A DNA stretch of 64,000 bases, taken from Boseongicola sp. GTDB taxonomy: Bacteria > Pseudomonadota > Alphaproteobacteria > Rhodobacterales > Rhodobacteraceae. The notes below the pieces were generated by a model, which ran no database searches, was not told the origin of the DNA, and saw only the letters and a list, made by a program, of their open reading frames with translations. Positions within the stretch are counted from its first letter, which is position 1, and every line of letters starts with the position of its first letter. Below are positions 17,460 through 28,387 of this stretch, one piece after another. The stretch lies in assembly GCA_014075275.1 (NCBI GenBank), contig CP046179.1, forward strand, positions 3,357,932 through 3,421,931, written 5' to 3'. The position numbers were made by a program, and so were the translations under genes.

Positions 17460-17811
17460 GAGCGCCGATTTCCTTCTAGGCACCGTTCTAACGCGCTTTG
17501 GTTAAAATGGGGTTAGCGCGAGCAAACCACCGTGCGCCCTGTTAACGAATACAGATCCGCCATTCCTGCACCGACGCAATACCGACGTGATACCGACAGC
17601 CGAAATTGCCCCAAAACCCCAATTATTAATGGTGATTCGCCCAATTTCGGCAAAACTAACGTCGGTGGACCCGTACGCCCCCACAAGATTTCGTTAGCCA
17701 TGATGGTCGCGCCCCATCCGCCACGACTGACATGTTAATTGCCGCATCGCAGCGTAAACGCTTGATTGGTCCGGCCACACGCGTATTCTGCCCCGCGAAG
17801 GAATCTCCGCA
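17460..17811 (+). repeat. Structured intergenic region with dispersed repeat, copy C
   Basis: No gene in this 350-bp gap. It holds three ACCGAC units at 11-bp spacing (17570-17597), which are the reverse complement of the GTCGGTAT array at 31967. It also has AACGTCGGTGGACCCG on the other strand (17659-17674) and an inverted repeat GCCGAAATTG (17599-17608) / CAATTTCGGC (17642-17651) enclosing a 33-bp loop. GTTAAC-type motifs lie at 17500 and 17541. The promoter for the next gene is probably near the end of the gap. Confidence 0.6.
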
Positions 17812-20367
17812 GTGCAGAAACACATTGAAATAGAAGACTTTGTTGTCGTTGACCAAACGGCCCCCCTCACGACCACCGCCCATGGTGGTCGTGCCAAATG
17901 TCTTCAGCGTCTGATCCGTCTTGATCTGCCGGTTCCCAAAACCGTCGCTTTGCCGTTCACCACGGTCCGCCACATTGCCTCTGGCGCCCTGACCGATACC
18001 GCCGCGATCCTCGCCAATTTTGGCGACCGCCCGCTGGTCTCGGTCCGCCCGTCATCCGAGGACCCCGATTGGGGCGGTCCCGGTGCCGTTCTGAACGTCG
18101 GCATGAACCACGCGCGCCACACCGACTATGCCAATCTGTTGGGCGAAGATGCCGCTAACCGTTTGTATGCACGCTTTATTCAGATGTATTCGGTGCAGGT
18201 CGCGCATCTTGATCCCGACCTGTTTCATCACTCGGGCGAGGTCTCGATTGACACGTTGAAGGCCATGCTGGACGCCTATGAAGACGAGGCGGACGAGCCG
18301 TTTCCGCAGGATCCAGCCCACCAATTGTCAGATGTTCTGCGCTCGATGGCGCGCGCCTGGGAAGGCACAACAGCCCGTCTTTTGCGTCAGGCACGCGGTG
18401 CCCCGGCCGAGGCTGGATTGGGTCTGGTTGTCCAGCAAATGGCCCCCGGCGTGGGGCCGCCGGAATCCGGCTCTGGTGTGATCCAGTTTGTGTCATCTGA
18501 AACAGGTCTGCCCCAGATCAAGGGTCGTTACCTCAGCCAAAGTCAGGGCCGTGATGCCTTGAAAGACGCTGCCGCCGTTTATCTGACCCGCGATGAGCGT
18601 GGTCAGTCGCTGGAGGAACTGGCCCCGGAAGCCTTTGAAACGCTACTGGAATTCGGCGCGACCTGTCGCAAAAATCTGCGGGAAGAAATGCAGGTTCAAT
18701 TCACGTTGGATGGTGGCAAGCTCAGCGTGTTGGACGCCGTGCGCATTCCACGCAGCGAACGCGCCAATGTGCGCATCGCCGTAACGCTGGCCGAGGACGG
18801 CGTGATCACCCCGGACGAGGCCGTGTTACGCGTCGCGCCCCGCGCCCTGTCGGAATTGCTGCACCGCCAAATCGACCCCACTGCACCGCGCGATGTGTTA
18901 ACCACAGGTTTCGCCGCAAGCCCGGGCGCGGCAACAGGCCGCATCGTTTTCAACTCCGCCGCCGCCCAGGCCAGCGCCGCCCGCGGAGAAGCCTACATCC
19001 TGGTCCGCCGCGAAACTTCCACCGAAGATATCCGCGGAATGCACTCCGCCCAAGCTGTCCTGACCGAGCGTGGCGGCATGTCCAGCCACGCGGCTGTGAT
19101 TGCGCGAGGGCTTGGGTTGCCCGGTGTTGTTGGAGCGTCCGAGATCTTGATTGATAGACGGGAAAAGACGCTTACTTTTCCAAGTGATAGAGTGTTTTCC
19201 GAAGGCGATATAATCACCGTTGATGGCAGCTCAGGTGATGTTTTGGCGGGCGAAGTTGCCCTGATGGAACCGGCCCTTGACGATGCTTTCCGCACGCTTC
19301 TCGGCTGGGCGGATGATGCCCGTGACATCGGCGTGCGTGCCAATGCCGACACCCCCGCCGAGGCCCGTGTCGCCCGTGCTTTTGACGCCGAGGGCATCGG
19401 CCTGTGCCGCACTGAACATATGTTCTTCGAAGGCGACCGTATGACCGTTATGCGCGAGATGATCTTCGCCGAGACACCCGAAGGGCGGGCGTCGTCTTTG
19501 GACCGTCTTGTGCCTATGCAAGTCGCGGATTTCACAGATCTTTTCCGCATAATGGTTGGTCAGCCAGTTTGCATCCGTCTGTTCGACCCACCATTGCACG
19601 AGTTCCTACCATCCGGCCGCGAGGCACTTCGGGACTTGGCGGATGCCCTGCATTTGCCCTTGTCGAAAGTCACAAATCGCGTTGATGCCCTGAAGGAAGT
19701 GAACCCAATGCTGGGCCTTCGTGGTGTTCGCTTGGGTGTAACTCTGCCAGAGATTTACGAGGCACAGGCCAGGGCAATTTTTTTAGCCACGATTGCGGCC
19801 AGCAAAGACGGTCAGTCCGTCGTGCCCGAGATTATGATCCCACTGGTATCGGCGATGCGCGAAGTCGAATTGGTCCGCAATCGCGTCGATGCCATTGCCG
19901 CGGAGGTGCGCACAGAAACCGGCGCAACGTTCGAGTATCGGCTGGGCGTGATGGTCGAAACTCCTCGTGCTGCCCTGCGCGCCGATGAAATCGCGCAACA
20001 TAGTGCGTTCCTTAGTTTCGGTACAAATGATCTTACACAGATGACATATGGTCTGAGCCGTGATGATGCGGGACGTTTCATGAGCGCGTACGTCAACCAA
20101 GGTGTATACCCTGAAGATCCCTTTCATCGCCTGGACGTTGAGGGTGTCGGCGAACTGCTGACTATTGGCGCCGAACGCGGAAGACGTGCTTCGCCTGATT
20201 TGACGCTATCTATTTGCGGAGAGCATGGCGGCGACCCTGATTCTATTGCTTTCTGTCGGGCCGCGAATTTCGACTATGTGAGCTGTTCACCCTTCCGTGT
20301 CCCGGTGGCGCGACTAGCTGCCGCACATCTGGCGTTAAATGATAAAGTCGACACGAATTCCGCATAA
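17812..20367 (+). CDS. Divergent PEP-utilising (PPDK-like) protein
   Basis: Resembles pyruvate phosphate dikinase and PEP synthase. It has an ATP-grasp-like N-terminal third, the swivelling phosphohistidine domain with His426 in GGMSSHAAVIARGLG, and a C-terminal PEP-binding barrel with FGTNDLTQMTYGLSRDDA and Cys802 in ICGEHGG. At 851 residues it is near PPDK size. The N-terminus is altered: HGGRAKCLQRL replaces the usual GGKGANLAEM, and VRPSSEDPDWGGPGAVLNVG replaces the VRSGAxxSMPGMMDT loop. True PPDK activity is therefore doubtful, and 'putative PEP-binding protein' is safer. GTG 17812 is preceded by GAAGGAAT. It lies downstream of glyS. Confidence 0.8.
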   Translation: MQKHIEIEDFVVVDQTAPLTTTAHGGRAKCLQRLIRLDLPVPKTVALPFTTVRHIASGALTDTAAILANFGDRPLVSVRPSSEDPDWGGPGAVLNVGMNHARHTDYANLLGEDAANRLYARFIQMYSVQVAHLDPDLFHHSGEVSIDTLKAMLDAYEDEADEPFPQDPAHQLSDVLRSMARAWEGTTARLLRQARGAPAEAGLGLVVQQMAPGVGPPESGSGVIQFVSSETGLPQIKGRYLSQSQGRDALKDAAAVYLTRDERGQSLEELAPEAFETLLEFGATCRKNLREEMQVQFTLDGGKLSVLDAVRIPRSERANVRIAVTLAEDGVITPDEAVLRVAPRALSELLHRQIDPTAPRDVLTTGFAASPGAATGRIVFNSAAAQASAARGEAYILVRRETSTEDIRGMHSAQAVLTERGGMSSHAAVIARGLGLPGVVGASEILIDRREKTLTFPSDRVFSEGDIITVDGSSGDVLAGEVALMEPALDDAFRTLLGWADDARDIGVRANADTPAEARVARAFDAEGIGLCRTEHMFFEGDRMTVMREMIFAETPEGRASSLDRLVPMQVADFTDLFRIMVGQPVCIRLFDPPLHEFLPSGREALRDLADALHLPLSKVTNRVDALKEVNPMLGLRGVRLGVTLPEIYEAQARAIFLATIAASKDGQSVVPEIMIPLVSAMREVELVRNRVDAIAAEVRTETGATFEYRLGVMVETPRAALRADEIAQHSAFLSFGTNDLTQMTYGLSRDDAGRFMSAYVNQGVYPEDPFHRLDVEGVGELLTIGAERGRRASPDLTLSICGEHGGDPDSIAFCRAANFDYVSCSPFRVPVARLAAAHLALNDKVDTNSA

Positions 20368-20548
20368 GAATCAGTCCACTATCTAAACGAAACAATATTG
20401 ACTTTTTGCAAGATTCGATTGTGTGTGAATTCGTCATCACTCTGTTCCCACGCCCGGGGGTAGACGCAAGCTGTTTCATTCGGTATCGGGCAGCACGCAT
20501 CTTGGTCATTGGGGCTGAATTTGATGCGAAGCTGTAAGGGGCTACCAG

Positions 20549-21226
20549 ATGTTGAAACCCGTCAAACGGGCAACAGCGGTATTAACTGCGTTGGCTTTGG
20601 GCATGCCTGCCCTGGCCGATGTTACCCTTAGTGCGTCCAACAATCCCACTGTTACGTTGAATGAAAGACTTGGTGCCTTGTTCGGTGCTGAACGTGCAGT
20701 ACTGACCTCGTTTGGTTCGGATGACCTTGATCGGTTGATCCGCGTCCCAACTGCGATCCCGGGAAAAACGAAGGTTCCATCAGAAGCGCAGTTGGCTGCG
20801 TCGCCGGTTGCGAGTGGTGGTAAAAACTGGTCGTGCCTGACCGAAGCGCTGTATTTTGAAGCGCGTGGTGAAAAGCTGGAAGGCGTCATCGGTGTTGCGG
20901 AAGTTATTCTGAATCGCACCGACGGTTCCCGCTATCCCGATACCATTTGCGCGGTTGTTAACCAAGGAACTGGGGAGCGTCATCGTTGCCAGTTTTCCTA
21001 CACTTGCGACGGACGTCCCGAAACGATCGGCGAGCAAAAAGCCTATGAACGTGTTGGGCGAGTTGCCCGGATGATGATGGATGGTGCGCCACGGATTTTG
21101 ACCGATGGTGCAACGCATTATCACACCAAATCTGTGTCGCCGCGTTGGTCGCGTGTATTTGAGCGCACGGCAACGATTGGTTACCACCACTTTTACCGCG
21201 AAGAAGACCGCATCGCGCGTAACTAA
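20549..21226 (+). CDS. SleB-like cell-wall hydrolase (secreted)
   Basis: Predicted secreted lytic enzyme of the SleB/Hydrolase_2 family acting on peptidoglycan. The 225 residues have a signal peptide (MLKPVKRATAVLTALALGMPALA) and the catalytic-domain block CLTEALYFEARGE near residue 96. This is followed by GVAEVILNRTDGSRYPDTICAVVNQG and CQFSYTCDGRPE. The Glu in EARGE is the likely catalytic acid. The linker at 25-85 is low in structure. A TTGACT at 20398 lies about 150 bp upstream and may belong to a promoter, but I see no convincing -10 box. Confidence 0.9.
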   Translation: MLKPVKRATAVLTALALGMPALADVTLSASNNPTVTLNERLGALFGAERAVLTSFGSDDLDRLIRVPTAIPGKTKVPSEAQLAASPVASGGKNWSCLTEALYFEARGEKLEGVIGVAEVILNRTDGSRYPDTICAVVNQGTGERHRCQFSYTCDGRPETIGEQKAYERVGRVARMMMDGAPRILTDGATHYHTKSVSPRWSRVFERTATIGYHHFYREEDRIARN

Positions 21227-21348
21227 CTCGCTGTTTCAATCTGTAAGACTTTTCGGCACTCATTCGCCTTTCCTTGTGTTGGCGACACTGTGAGTGGCGG
21301 CGAAGGTGTGCTAGGTCTTTGCCTGAGCAGGAAAGCCGGGAACAGGCA

Positions 21349-22692
21349 ATGACACGCAAACTATTTGGCACTGATGGCGTCAGGGGCCGCGCTAATGCGC
21401 ATCCGATGACCGCAGACATGGCACTCAGGCTGGGGGCCGCAGCGGGGCGGTATTTTCGGCGCGACGGTTCTCCGGCGCATCGCGTAGTCATCGGAAAAGA
21501 TACGCGTTTATCCGGCTATATGTTTGAGAACGCGATAACGGCGGGCTTCACTTCTACAGGGATGAATGTCCTGCTTTTGGGGCCGGTCCCAACACCTGCA
21601 GTTGGAATGATGGTTCAGTCTATGAGGGCTGATGTGGGCGTGATGATTTCGGCCAGTCACAATCCCCACCATGATAATGGCATAAAATTCTTTGGTCCTG
21701 ATGGATTTAAACTCAGTGACAGTGCTGAATCCTCAATCGAAGAAATTCTGGCAGGAGAAATTGAACCAGCCGCTGCTGCCAACATTGGCAGGGCAAAACG
21801 CATCGATGATGGTCTGTTTCGCTACGTTGAGCGGGTCAAGTCAACATTCCCGGCAGATCTGAAGCTGGACGGCTTAAAAGTTGTTGTCGATTGTGCAAAT
21901 GGCGCAGCCTATAAAGCTGCTCCAAATGTACTTTGGGAGTTGGGAGCAGAGGTCATTCCGGTTGGGGTGTCGCCTGATGGCACAAACATAAACTCGGGTT
22001 GCGGTTCGACAGACACCACACGAGCGGCTGAAGCGGTTATTGCTCACGGGGCAGATGTTGGCATTTGCCTGGATGGTGACGCTGATCGTGTGATGATCCT
22101 GGATGAAAAAGGGCACGTTGCTGACGGCGACCAGATCATGGCGTTGTTTGCTGCAAGGTGGGCAGAAGAAGATCGGTTATCCGGCGGGACTTTGGTTGCA
22201 ACTGTGATGTCCAACCTTGGGTTGGAAAGGTTTCTTAAGTCCAAGAGTCTGATTTTACATCGAACTTCGGTCGGCGACCGTTATGTCGTCGAAGCGATGC
22301 GCGCCCAAGGGTTCAATCTTGGTGGCGAACAGTCGGGTCATATTGTGATGACGGACTATGCGACAACAGGCGACGGGCTACTGGCCGGGCTACAGTTTCT
22401 TGCCGAAATGCGAAGAACCGAAAGATCGGCAAGCGAGCTTTGTAACGTGTTTGAGGCGGTGCCTCAACTTTTGCAGAACGTCCGCTACGGCGCTGGTAGT
22501 GACCCAATGGCGACTGTCGCGGTGCGTGACGCCATCAAAACAGCCGAAGCGCGACTGAACGGTCGTGGACGGTTGCTGATCCGAAAGTCGGGAACCGAAC
22601 CATTGATCCGCGTAATGGCCGAATGCGAAGATGAGGTCGAACTCAGGGAAGTCGTAGCTAGTATTGCTGATGAAGTCGCTGCCGCAGTTTAG
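21349..22692 (+). CDS. glmM: Phosphoglucosamine mutase
   Basis: Converts glucosamine-6-phosphate to glucosamine-1-phosphate for UDP-GlcNAc, peptidoglycan and lipid A synthesis. The 447 residues contain [10 protein letters not shown] at 4-13, the active-site phosphoserine Ser103 in [15 protein letters not shown], the metal loop DGDADRVM and the sugar-binding GGEQSGH and [14 protein letters not shown]. The start is ATG 21349; the frame extends 25 codons upstream without family similarity. The last 4 bp overlap the convergent EamA gene. Confidence 0.97.
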   Translation: MTRKLFGTDGVRGRANAHPMTADMALRLGAAAGRYFRRDGSPAHRVVIGKDTRLSGYMFENAITAGFTSTGMNVLLLGPVPTPAVGMMVQSMRADVGVMISASHNPHHDNGIKFFGPDGFKLSDSAESSIEEILAGEIEPAAAANIGRAKRIDDGLFRYVERVKSTFPADLKLDGLKVVVDCANGAAYKAAPNVLWELGAEVIPVGVSPDGTNINSGCGSTDTTRAAEAVIAHGADVGICLDGDADRVMILDEKGHVADGDQIMALFAARWAEEDRLSGGTLVATVMSNLGLERFLKSKSLILHRTSVGDRYVVEAMRAQGFNLGGEQSGHIVMTDYATTGDGLLAGLQFLAEMRRTERSASELCNVFEAVPQLLQNVRYGAGSDPMATVAVRDAIKTAEARLNGRGRLLIRKSGTEPLIRVMAECEDEVELREVVASIADEVAAAV

Positions 22693-23600
22693 GAATTGAA
22701 TATTCGACGAAGCGCATTCCACTGGCTTAAGGCGACGCCAATCAGGATCAGCGTCATTGCAATGAACAACGACGGATTCAACTCTTCGCCTAGGATTAAG
22801 ATGCCAAGGATTACTGACCAAACGGGCACCTGGTAGTTTGTGAGCGACATGAACGTAGGGCCAGCACTTCGGACAACCACAATTCGTAAAAGGTTCGCCA
22901 TCGCAGTTTGAACAAGTCCCAAGATGACTATGACAACAAGAGCTTGTCTGGACGGCCAGCCTGGCAATCCTTCGAAGAACAACGCCAACAAAATGCTAAA
23001 TGCCCCGCCGATGATGAGGGTCATTGCCGATAACCCGATAGGATCAATTGGCGGCAATCGCCTTAAGGTGATCGACGAAATCGCATAGCAAGACGCGCCA
23101 AAAAGACAAGCCAAACGTCCAATCAACTCGCCGTCCAATCCAGTAGATGCAAACGCGTCAGGGCCGATGAGAACAACGACGCCCGCAAATCCAATCACGA
23201 AGCCTAGTAACTTTCGCCGGTTCATTTCTTCGCCGGGTATTAAGACATGAGCAAGGGGAAGGACGATCAAAGCCACTGCCGCCATCGAGACGCCAGCGAA
23301 ACCAGCTGTCACTGTGAGTTGACCCCATGTGATTGCCATGAACGGTAGAGCGGTGCTCATCGTGGCAATCCAGAAAAGCGTGTTATGGCTCGCGCGTTGA
23401 TCAGTCAGATACAATTTTCCGCCGCGCATTTGCCAAAATGCTGTTGTCAGAATCGCTGCGAGCAGGATCCGATGCGCCGCCAGCCAGAATGGCGTCATTT
23501 CAGCGGCAAGTCCCAGTTCTATGAACAGGAAGGATGCGCCCCATACAAATCCAAGAGTGGCAACTGAAAGCCAGCTTTTGAGAGTGATGTCTGGTTGCAT
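22689..23600 (-). CDS. EamA-family membrane transporter
   Basis: Ten-helix DMT/EamA transporter of 303 residues with the typical first helix ([16 protein letters not shown]), the [12 protein letters not shown] stretch, the repeat-2 SALxLIIGG region and [17 protein letters not shown] near the end. The substrate is unknown. It starts about 11 bp downstream of the ilvC terminator on the same strand, so it probably has its own promoter or depends on readthrough. It is only distantly like the EamA protein at 538-1437. Confidence 0.87.
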   Translation of the reverse strand: MQPDITLKSWLSVATLGFVWGASFLFIELGLAAEMTPFWLAAHRILLAAILTTAFWQMRGGKLYLTDQRASHNTLFWIATMSTALPFMAITWGQLTVTAGFAGVSMAAVALIVLPLAHVLIPGEEMNRRKLLGFVIGFAGVVVLIGPDAFASTGLDGELIGRLACLFGASCYAISSITLRRLPPIDPIGLSAMTLIIGGAFSILLALFFEGLPGWPSRQALVVIVILGLVQTAMANLLRIVVVRSAGPTFMSLTNYQVPVWSVILGILILGEELNPSLFIAMTLILIGVALSQWNALRRIFNS

Positions 23601-23610
23601 GGCTTTGCCC

Positions 23611-23647
23611 TAGTAAACAACAAGCCCCGGCGCGACTGCCGGGGCTT
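23611..23647 (-). terminator. Rho-independent terminator of ilvC
   Basis: A 10-bp perfect stem, AAGCCCCGGC (23622-23631) with GCCGGGGCTT (23638-23647) and a 6-base loop. On the minus strand it is followed by a T-rich TTGTTGTTTAC. It lies 23 bp after the ilvC stop. Confidence 0.85.
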
Positions 23648-23670
23648 GACGTTTCTTACTGGATATCAGC

Positions 23671-24756
<1,086 letters not shown>

Positions 24757-24825
24757 TCAATATTGCGTAATATGCCGATTTTACGGTAAGATTAATTCGC
24801 TATATTTATTATTATCGGAAAAATC

Positions 24826-25281
24826 ATGCTTGACGAAATAGATAGCCGATTGCTGCGTCATCTTCTAGTCGAGCCTGACTTGGCGACTGCGGACCTTGCC
24901 GACCGTGCGGGGCTGACGACGACGTCTTGTTGGCGGCGGCTTGAAAAGTTGACTGCAAGCGGCGTTATTCAGGGTCGCCACGCTGTAATCGATTGGAAAG
25001 CGCTTGGCTATGAGGTCGAGGTCAGTCTTCGGGTCACGCTCGAAAAAAGTAACCCGCGGGCTTTCGATGAATTCATGGCGGCAGCCCGCGAAGTACCAGA
25101 GATTCATGAGCTTCAGACATTTCTGGGACGTGTGGATGTGCGGCTAGCGATTCTGGCGCGAGATATGCCTCACTATCAGATCATCTACCGGCAGCGCATA
25201 CTGCCGCTTCCACATATCGCTGATATTGAGGCGTTAATGACAGTGGCCACTGTCAAAACTGATGTGGGTCTGCCGTTATGA
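24826..25281 (+). CDS. Lrp/AsnC-family transcriptional regulator (first of two)
   Basis: DNA-binding regulator of 151 residues. The N-terminal helix-turn-helix (about 2-60) begins MLDEIDSRLLRHLLVEPDLATADLADRAGLTTTSC, and a RAM/AsnC ligand domain (about 68-145) follows. Such proteins sense amino acids as octamers. It is divergent from ilvC, so ilvC is a likely target, and it overlaps the second Lrp gene by 4 bp. The two may form mixed assemblies; this is inference. The intergenic DNA is AT-rich (TATATTTATTATTATC at 24803), suitable for Lrp binding. Confidence 0.9.
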   Translation: MLDEIDSRLLRHLLVEPDLATADLADRAGLTTTSCWRRLEKLTASGVIQGRHAVIDWKALGYEVEVSLRVTLEKSNPRAFDEFMAAAREVPEIHELQTFLGRVDVRLAILARDMPHYQIIYRQRILPLPHIADIEALMTVATVKTDVGLPL

Positions 25282-25778
25282 TTGAGCTAGATCAATCCGA
25301 CAGGGCTATATTGGCTGAATTGCAGGCTGACGTGACCCTGTCCGCCGGCGAAGTTGGTCGACGCATAAGTTTGAGCCAGCCTGCCGCCTGGCGACGGATC
25401 AACCGCCTAACAGAAGCGGGCATATTGGCCGGGCAATACATTTCTCTGGATTTAGAAAAGGTTGGCTTTAATGTGACTGTGTTTCTTGGGGTGAAACTGG
25501 CCATCAAGGGTCGCACGAGTATAGAAGATTTCGAGCGGTCAATATCCGCAATTCCGGAAGTCCAGTCTGCGCATCACGTGTTGGGTCTTTATGACTATCG
25601 CTTACGGGTTGTCGCGCGTGATCTGGCAGATTTTGAACGTGTGTTGCGACGTAGGATTATGACATTGCCGGGCGTTGGAGAGATTGAGTCGAACGTGTTG
25701 TTAAGTGAAGAACGTCGCCCTGGACCTTTGGGAGCTGGATTAGCCACCAAGACCGGCGCGCATGATCCTGCGCCTTAG
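25278..25778 (+). CDS. Lrp/AsnC-family transcriptional regulator (second of two)
   Basis: A second Lrp-type regulator of 166 residues directly behind the first (ATGA overlap). It starts MIELDQSDRAILAELQADVTLSAGEVGRRISLSQ, a canonical AsnC helix-turn-helix, and the ligand domain includes SAHHVLGLYDYRLRV and LPGVGEIESNVLLSE. Divergence from its neighbour is clear, so they are not a recent duplication. The C-terminus overlaps the convergent hydroxylase gene by 39 bp. Confidence 0.9.
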   Translation: MIELDQSDRAILAELQADVTLSAGEVGRRISLSQPAAWRRINRLTEAGILAGQYISLDLEKVGFNVTVFLGVKLAIKGRTSIEDFERSISAIPEVQSAHHVLGLYDYRLRVVARDLADFERVLRRRIMTLPGVGEIESNVLLSEERRPGPLGAGLATKTGAHDPAP

Positions 25779-26936
25779 TGGCGCGATGTCGAATACGGCC
25801 TTAAGGCCGAGACTTCGCAGCGCTTGAAGTGGGGGATCGTCCGAGCGGCAAAGTCGATTGTACATATCGATTGTCTTGCTTCGCAGTTGAATGTCAGTCG
25901 CGCGGGCCGCATCGTAAGCCTCTAAGAACGCGGCAGAACCCAAGTCATCTGGATTATTTCGAGCAAGTTCGATCAACGTCGCTACATCGTGCAGAGATGT
26001 GTTCAGGCCCTGTGCTCCAATTGGCGGCAAGACGTGTGCGGCTTCGGCAATCAGAGCGACACGCTCGCTAGTCAAAGTGTTGGCCGTCTGTGTGACCACT
26101 GGGAACGCACGCCTTTGAGAAGATAGCGCCATGTTGCCCAGCAGCTGGCAACTTCTTACGGTCGCAGCCTGCGCGAACTCTTCTGAGCTTAAAGACATCA
26201 GCCTTGCGGCCTCGTTCCCGTCATTCATCCATACAATCGCGGAATGGTGCCGCCCGTTGGCGTCAGGTAATGGGACTTGAGTGAATGCACCGCCGCTCAG
26301 ATACAGCTCTGTCGAGACATTCTCGTGGGGTAGGTCGTGGGAAACAACGAAGGCCAGAGCCTTTTGACCATATCTGGTTGTCGAGTAATCGATGCCACAG
26401 GCTTCCCGAAGGGGGCTTGAACGTCCGTCTGCAGCTACGGCAAGGCGCGTCCGGAGCTGAGTATTGTCGGTGAGTGTGACAAAGGCCTCGGACTGTCTGG
26501 TTAGGATGGATTTGAACCCAGTGCCTAAACGCACATCCACCTGCTTGCTGTCCAATAGGATGTCGGTCAGAAGCTTTCTTGTAAGCCAATTTGGCAGGTT
26601 CCAGCCGAAGGCAGCCGCATCTAAGTCGCTGGATTTAAATGCTCTTTCGGTGCGAATTTGAGGAGGGTGGCCGATACAGTCCACAACGCGAAGTGTTTCC
26701 AGCGGGGTTGCGTGGTCTGCTAGTTTTGACCATAGACCGATGTCTTCCAGTAATCCGCGCGCGGGTTCTAAGAAGGCTGTGGAGCGCAAATCAGAACTTG
26801 TACTGGACGCGTCGTTTGGTGGCGGTGAAGGCTCTGCAAGAACGACTTTCAGACCTTGGTTCGCAAAGGCGGCCGCCGCAATCAGTCCGGCAATTCCGCC
26901 GCCTGAAATGAAAATATCAGCTTGCGTTCGCTCCAT
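25740..26936 (-). CDS. UbiH/UbiF-type FAD-dependent hydroxylase
   Basis: Flavoprotein monooxygenase of 398 residues in the family that hydroxylates the ubiquinone ring. The FAD Rossmann motif is GGGIAG at 12-17, the DG motif is AADGRSSPLR, and the second FAD motif reads AEAAHVLPPIGAQGLN. In most family members this is GDAAH; here Glu replaces Asp. It is thus probably the ubiquinone hydroxylase, but which ring carbon is not decidable. The stop region overlaps the second Lrp gene, and the ATG directly abuts the HAD gene's stop, indicating co-transcription from 27623. Confidence 0.85.
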   Translation of the reverse strand: MERTQADIFISGGGIAGLIAAAAFANQGLKVVLAEPSPPPNDASSTSSDLRSTAFLEPARGLLEDIGLWSKLADHATPLETLRVVDCIGHPPQIRTERAFKSSDLDAAAFGWNLPNWLTRKLLTDILLDSKQVDVRLGTGFKSILTRQSEAFVTLTDNTQLRTRLAVAADGRSSPLREACGIDYSTTRYGQKALAFVVSHDLPHENVSTELYLSGGAFTQVPLPDANGRHHSAIVWMNDGNEAARLMSLSSEEFAQAATVRSCQLLGNMALSSQRRAFPVVTQTANTLTSERVALIAEAAHVLPPIGAQGLNTSLHDVATLIELARNNPDDLGSAAFLEAYDAARATDIQLRSKTIDMYNRLCRSDDPPLQALRSLGLKAVFDIAPLRRRIMRAGLGG

Positions 26937-27623
26937 TCAACCAACACCAGGGGCAGGTGAGGGGTGAGCAAAGGCATCTTGTGCAATCTGAGACAGGAAG
27001 CCCGTTAGATCTTGAGTGGAATGATGAATGAATTCGTGGTGCTCTGTGATGGGTGTGACGTGAACTGTCTGCATTCCCATCTGAAACGGAGCGAGCAGAT
27101 TGCGGGCATCGTCTTCGAACATAGCCGCTGAACTCGCCTGGATCCCGTCACGTTGTAGTATGATTTCGAATGCAGCGCGCTGGGGTTTTGGGCGAAAATC
27201 TGCGTGTTCCACACCGTACACGGCATCGAAAACATTTCCTAACTCCCGCGCATCCAGAACGCGCTGCGCATAGGGTGCTGAGCCATTGGTGTAGACTATT
27301 CGTCGGCCTGGCAAGTCGGTGATCCGAGTAGCAAGGTCGGCATCTTTTTCAAGATGATCCATAGATATCTCATGCACATCAATGAGATAGGGTTCCGGAT
27401 CAGCGTCGTGCTCGGCCATGAGACCTGCCAATGTTGTGCCGTATGATTCCCAATAGTGTTTGCGCAGCCGGTCGGCTACGGTGCGGTCAACGCCAGCAAC
27501 TCGCGCCACCCAATCGGTCATGCGCACTTCGATCTGATCGAATAAACGCGCTTCCGGCGGATAAAGGGTATTGTCCAGATCGAACACCCAGGAAGTTACG
27601 TGAGAGAAATTATCAAATGGCAT
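26937..27623 (-). CDS. HAD-family pyrimidine 5'-nucleotidase-like hydrolase
   Basis: HAD hydrolase with an alpha-helical cap, 228 residues. Motif I is FDLDNTLYP with nucleophile Asp15 and acid Asp17, motif II is VYTNGS near residue 122, the motif III Lys lies in DFRPKPQ, and motif IV is MFEDDARNL. The DLDNTLYP...ALRNxL pattern is that of SDT1/YjjG-like pyrimidine nucleotidases. Substrate inferred from family. It ends exactly where the UbiH-type gene begins. Confidence 0.87.
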   Translation of the reverse strand: MPFDNFSHVTSWVFDLDNTLYPPEARLFDQIEVRMTDWVARVAGVDRTVADRLRKHYWESYGTTLAGLMAEHDADPEPYLIDVHEISMDHLEKDADLATRITDLPGRRIVYTNGSAPYAQRVLDARELGNVFDAVYGVEHADFRPKPQRAAFEIILQRDGIQASSAAMFEDDARNLLAPFQMGMQTVHVTPITEHHEFIHHSTQDLTGFLSQIAQDAFAHPSPAPGVG

Positions 27624-27730
27624 GACAGCGGCTTAGCTGGATGAACTGGGCGATTCAACGGGGTTGCGCTTGATTCTGCCCCCGCGACCACCATAACCTC
27701 GTTGGAATATCTTACGAGCAGGACGATATC

Positions 27731-28387
27731 ATGGCAGATCCACGAAGCGGCCAGAAGGATGCATACCAGCTGATTTTGCGAGCGATAGACCACGGGAAAT
27801 TTCGACCCGGAGATCGATTGGTTGAAAGCGAGTTGGCGGAGCAATTTGGTGTTTCAAGAACGCCAATTCGGGAAGCATTACAACGGCTTGAGACTCAATC
27901 CTTGTTGTCACGCGATGGGCGTTCGCTGATCGTTGCATCGCTGGATCACAATCAAATGGCCGAACTTTATGTGGTGCGCTCAGAGTTGGAAGGGCTTGCT
28001 GCCCGACTTGCGGCGCGCCATGCAACGGAAGAAGAAGTGCGCCTGCTTAACACGCTTGTCTCGGAGGATATGGAGCGTGTTGATGACCCATCCGCATTGA
28101 GTAGGACGAACCGCAGGTTTCACCGTCAGGTCCATCTGGCGTCGCACAATCGCTATTTGGTTCAGCAATTGGATTTGGTCTATCGTTCCATGGCGTTGAT
28201 GACCACGACATCACTGGCGGCAAAGGGACGGAGCGCAGCAGCATTGCAAGAACATCAGGACATTGTTGATGCCATTTCCCAAAACGACGGAGATGCCGCT
28301 TACAGGCAACTTAAAGGCCACATTTCAAGAGCTTATGAGGCAAGACTCAAGCAGGACGCTGATGCAAGATCGGCTGATTTGCCGTAA
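27731..28387 (+). CDS. GntR-family regulator with FCD domain
   Basis: Transcription factor of 218 residues. The winged helix-turn-helix (about 10-75) contains FRPGDRLVESELAEQFGVSR and TPIREALQRLE. It is followed by an FCD ligand-binding domain of all-alpha type (about 85-205) with metal-type His residues (RRFHRQVHLASHN). These regulators often respond to small organic acids. It is divergent from the HAD gene, and its last 41 bp overlap the convergent glycosyltransferase. The target is unknown. Confidence 0.9.
   Translation: MADPRSGQKDAYQLILRAIDHGKFRPGDRLVESELAEQFGVSRTPIREALQRLETQSLLSRDGRSLIVASLDHNQMAELYVVRSELEGLAARLAARHATEEEVRLLNTLVSEDMERVDDPSALSRTNRRFHRQVHLASHNRYLVQQLDLVYRSMALMTTTSLAAKGRSAAALQEHQDIVDAISQNDGDAAYRQLKGHISRAYEARLKQDADARSADLP

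Noticed and set aside
17570-17600. Short CRISPR-like repeat
   Set aside because: Units are only 6-8 bp with 11-bp period, no spacers and no cas genes.
17812-20367. Standard ppdK
   Set aside because: ATP-grasp and lid motifs differ too much from PPDK.
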